A DNA stretch of 64,000 nucleotides from Caulobacter vibrioides (GTDB taxonomy: Bacteria > Pseudomonadota > Alphaproteobacteria > Caulobacterales > Caulobacteraceae). Made by a program: the position numbers and the translations under genes. The notes under the pieces were generated by a model. It had not been told where the DNA came from, made no database searches, and was given only the letters and a program-made list of their open reading frames with translations. The stretch covers positions 1 through 64,000 of the forward strand of contig NZ_PJRR01000019.1 in the NCBI RefSeq assembly GCF_002858865.1, given 5' to 3'. Shown piece by piece: positions 62,462 through 64,000 of this stretch (positions are counted from its first letter, which is position 1; each line of letters starts with the position of its first letter).

Positions 62462-62478
62462 GTCTGACAGCGTCAGAC
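62462..62478. promoter_or_regulatory. Perfect GTCTGAC/GTCAGAC dyad
   Basis: GTCTGAC (62462-62468) and GTCAGAC (62472-62478) are exact inverse repeats with a 3-base centre. It lies 38 bases after the SDR stop and about 130 before the chemoreceptor start. It looks like a TetR-type operator, but the 3-base loop could also allow a small terminator hairpin for the SDR transcript. I cannot decide between these. Confidence 0.4.
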
Positions 62479-62515
62479 AACCCTTGCGTCCATGAAGGCG
62501 GCGCCGCCGAATCGG

Positions 62516-63271
62516 TCAGGCGTCGATCGACGCTGATTCCTGGCCGCGTTCCTTGAAGCGAACCACACCCTTGGCCGCCTCGCGATCAGTGCGCAGCAGA
62601 TCGACCATGAACGGCGCGATGGTCTCTGGTGCGGGGACCGTCGCGGGGTTTTCGCCCGGGAAAGCGGCGGAGCGCATCTTGGTCCGCATGGCGCCAGGGT
62701 CGACGCAGAAGGCGCGAACAGTCGTGTTCTCCATCTCGTCGGCATAGACGTCGACGAGGGCCTCCAGGGCGGCCTTGGTCGCGGCGTAGGCGCCCCAGAA
62801 GGCGGGACGGCTCTTGGCGACGCTGCTGGAGAAGAACACCGCCCGGCCGGCGTCCGACGCGCGCAGCAGCGGATCCATGCTGCGGATCAGGCGCCAGTTG
62901 GCCGTCAGGTTGGTGGACAGGATCATGTCCCAGCCCTTGGGCTCCAGATGGCTGACGGGCGTCAGGGGGCCCAGCACGCCGGCGGCGCCGACCAGGATGT
63001 CGAGCTTGCCCCAGCGCTTGTGAATGGCCGCGCCGAGGTGATCCAGGCCATCGGCCTCACGCAGGTCCAGCGGTACGAGCGTGGCGCGCTCGCCCGTCGC
63101 CTGCAGGATCGCATCGTCCAGCGCTTCCAGAGCGCCTTGCGTCCGCCCCACGGCGATCACGTGCGCGCCGGCCTTGGCCAGGCCCAGGGCGACGGCTTCG
63201 CCGATGCCGCGCGTGGCGCCGGTGACAAGAGCGATGCGGCCGGCCAGCGGCTTGGAGGAGTCGGAGGTCAT
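62516..63271 (-). CDS. Short-chain dehydrogenase/reductase (SDR)
   Basis: This 251-aa classical SDR has the cofactor motif ALVTGATRGIGEAVALGLAKAGAHVIAVGRT. DILVGAAGVLGPLTPV is the NNAG variant as GAAG. The catalytic Ser/Tyr/Lys are in VFFSSSVAKSRPAFWGAYAATKAALEALV. The Arg in GRT suggests NADP(H) preference. The substrate is unknown. FabG-like and YciK-like enzymes have similar sequences. It lies between the chemoreceptor gene and the symporter-like gene on the same strand, with 48 bases to the latter. Confidence 0.92.
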   Translation of the reverse strand: MTSDSSKPLAGRIALVTGATRGIGEAVALGLAKAGAHVIAVGRTQGALEALDDAILQATGERATLVPLDLREADGLDHLGAAIHKRWGKLDILVGAAGVLGPLTPVSHLEPKGWDMILSTNLTANWRLIRSMDPLLRASDAGRAVFFSSSVAKSRPAFWGAYAATKAALEALVDVYADEMENTTVRAFCVDPGAMRTKMRSAAFPGENPATVPAPETIAPFMVDLLRTDREAAKGVVRFKERGQESASIDA

Positions 63272-63319
63272 GGGCGCGTTCTAGAGCAGGGAAGCGGAAA
63301 CGAAAACCGGCGGAAGCCC

Positions 63320-64000
63320 TTAAGCCTCTAGGATTTCTGACGGCCGCTTGGCGTAATGCTGGGCGATCACCGAGCAGGCCATCAGCTGGATCTGATGAAA
63401 GATCATCAGCGGCAACACGATGACCCCCGCGGTCGGGCCGGGGAACAGGATGCCGGCCATCGGCACGCCCGTCGCCATGCTCTTCTTGGAGCCGCAGAAC
63501 ATGATGGTGATCTCGTCCTCCTTCGAGAAGCCGAGCGCGCGCGCGCCATAGGTCGTGGCGGCCAGCACGATCGCCAGCAGAACGCAGCAGGCCAGCAGCA
63601 ACGCGATCATCTCCACGGCCGAGACCTTGGCCCAGATGCCGCCGACGACCGCCTCGCTGAAGGCGGCGTAGACCACCAGAAGGATCGAGCCGCGATCGAC
63701 ATAGCCGACCAGTTGCTTGTGCTTCTCGACCCATTGGGCGACCAGCGGCCGGGCCAGCTGGCCGACAATGAAGGGCAGCAGCAGTTGGACGATGATGTCC
63801 TTGATCGACTCCCAGCCCCCGGCTGCGCCGCTCTCGGTATGCATCAGGACGCTGACCAGCACCGGCGTGATGAAGATGCCGAACAGGTTGGAGGCCGAGG
63901 CCGCGCAGACCGCCGCGGCGACATTGCCGCGAGCGATCGAGGTGAAGGCGATCGACGACTGCACCGTCGACGGCAGGCAGCACAGGAACAGCATGCCCGC
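63320..64000 (-). CDS. Bile acid:sodium symporter-family protein, 5' end outside the window
   Basis: The C-terminal 226 or so residues of an SBF-like transporter (YfeH/PF13593 type) are visible. They include LCCLPSTVQSSIAFTSIARGNVAAAVCAASASNLFGIFITPVLV, VQLLLPFIVGQLARPLVAQWV and MFCGSKKSMATGVPMAGILFPGPTAGVIVLPLMIFHQIQLM. These are characteristic re-entrant and TM segments. The frame stays open to the right edge, so the start lies beyond base 64000. The family moves organic anions with Na+. The substrate is not known. Confidence 0.9.
   Translation of the reverse strand, partial: AGMLFLCCLPSTVQSSIAFTSIARGNVAAAVCAASASNLFGIFITPVLVSVLMHTESGAAGGWESIKDIIVQLLLPFIVGQLARPLVAQWVEKHKQLVGYVDRGSILLVVYAAFSEAVVGGIWAKVSAVEMIALLLACCVLLAIVLAATTYGARALGFSKEDEITIMFCGSKKSMATGVPMAGILFPGPTAGVIVLPLMIFHQIQLMACSVIAQHYAKRPSEILEA

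Overview
The window looks like chromosome from Caulobacter or a close relative (Caulobacterales). The evidence is very high GC, dense operons with 4-bp ATGA or GTGA overlaps, a GCTANAWC-type -10 element before guaB, a CtrA-like box before a chemoreceptor gene, and a gene order around guaB-guaA and a lactose-type GMC dehydrogenase that I recall from C. crescentus. This assignment rests on recognition, not on a database search. I saw no rRNA, tRNA, CRISPR array or intact mobile element. The only mobile trace is the 3' end of an IS5-family transposase at the left edge.

Left part (0-22 kb). A minus-strand trio (ATP-grasp, alpha-E, transglutaminase-like) forms a conserved but poorly characterised peptide-ligase system. 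A divergent tamA-tamB pair encodes outer-membrane assembly proteins. An overlapping arginine succinyltransferase (AST) operon follows: M20 hydrolase, astA, astD, astB and a GNAT gene. Next come a membrane LytTR regulator with a divergent acyltransferase, phenylalanine hydroxylase, hspQ, an exopolyphosphatase, rlmE and an RCK potassium channel.

Middle (22-49 kb). A guanine nucleotide block (guaB, MAPEG, RsmB-type methyltransferase, guaA) is followed by a LysR regulator and an uptake/hydrolysis group (CocE-type hydrolase, TonB receptor, AbgT transporter). From 34.6 to 48.7 kb lies the most striking region, apparently a periplasmic 3-keto-glycoside pathway. It contains two 3-keto-disaccharide hydrolase-domain proteins, a LacI regulator, an MFS transporter, a Tat-exported and a cytosolic TIM-barrel isomerase, a Gfo/Idh/MocA oxidoreductase, cytochrome c, a GMC flavoprotein with its Tat small subunit, and a second GMC oxidoreductase with a small partner. 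Two promoters in it share a LacI-type operator-like site.

Right part (49-64 kb). A BlaI regulator pairs with an M56 metallopeptidase fused to ankyrin repeats. Two consecutive ECF sigma modules follow, each with small membrane proteins. Then come panB (apparently with a CTG start), a YfgM-like protein with bamB and der, a soluble PAS chemoreceptor with a CheR-tether C-terminus, an SDR, and a bile-acid/sodium symporter-like gene cut by the right edge.
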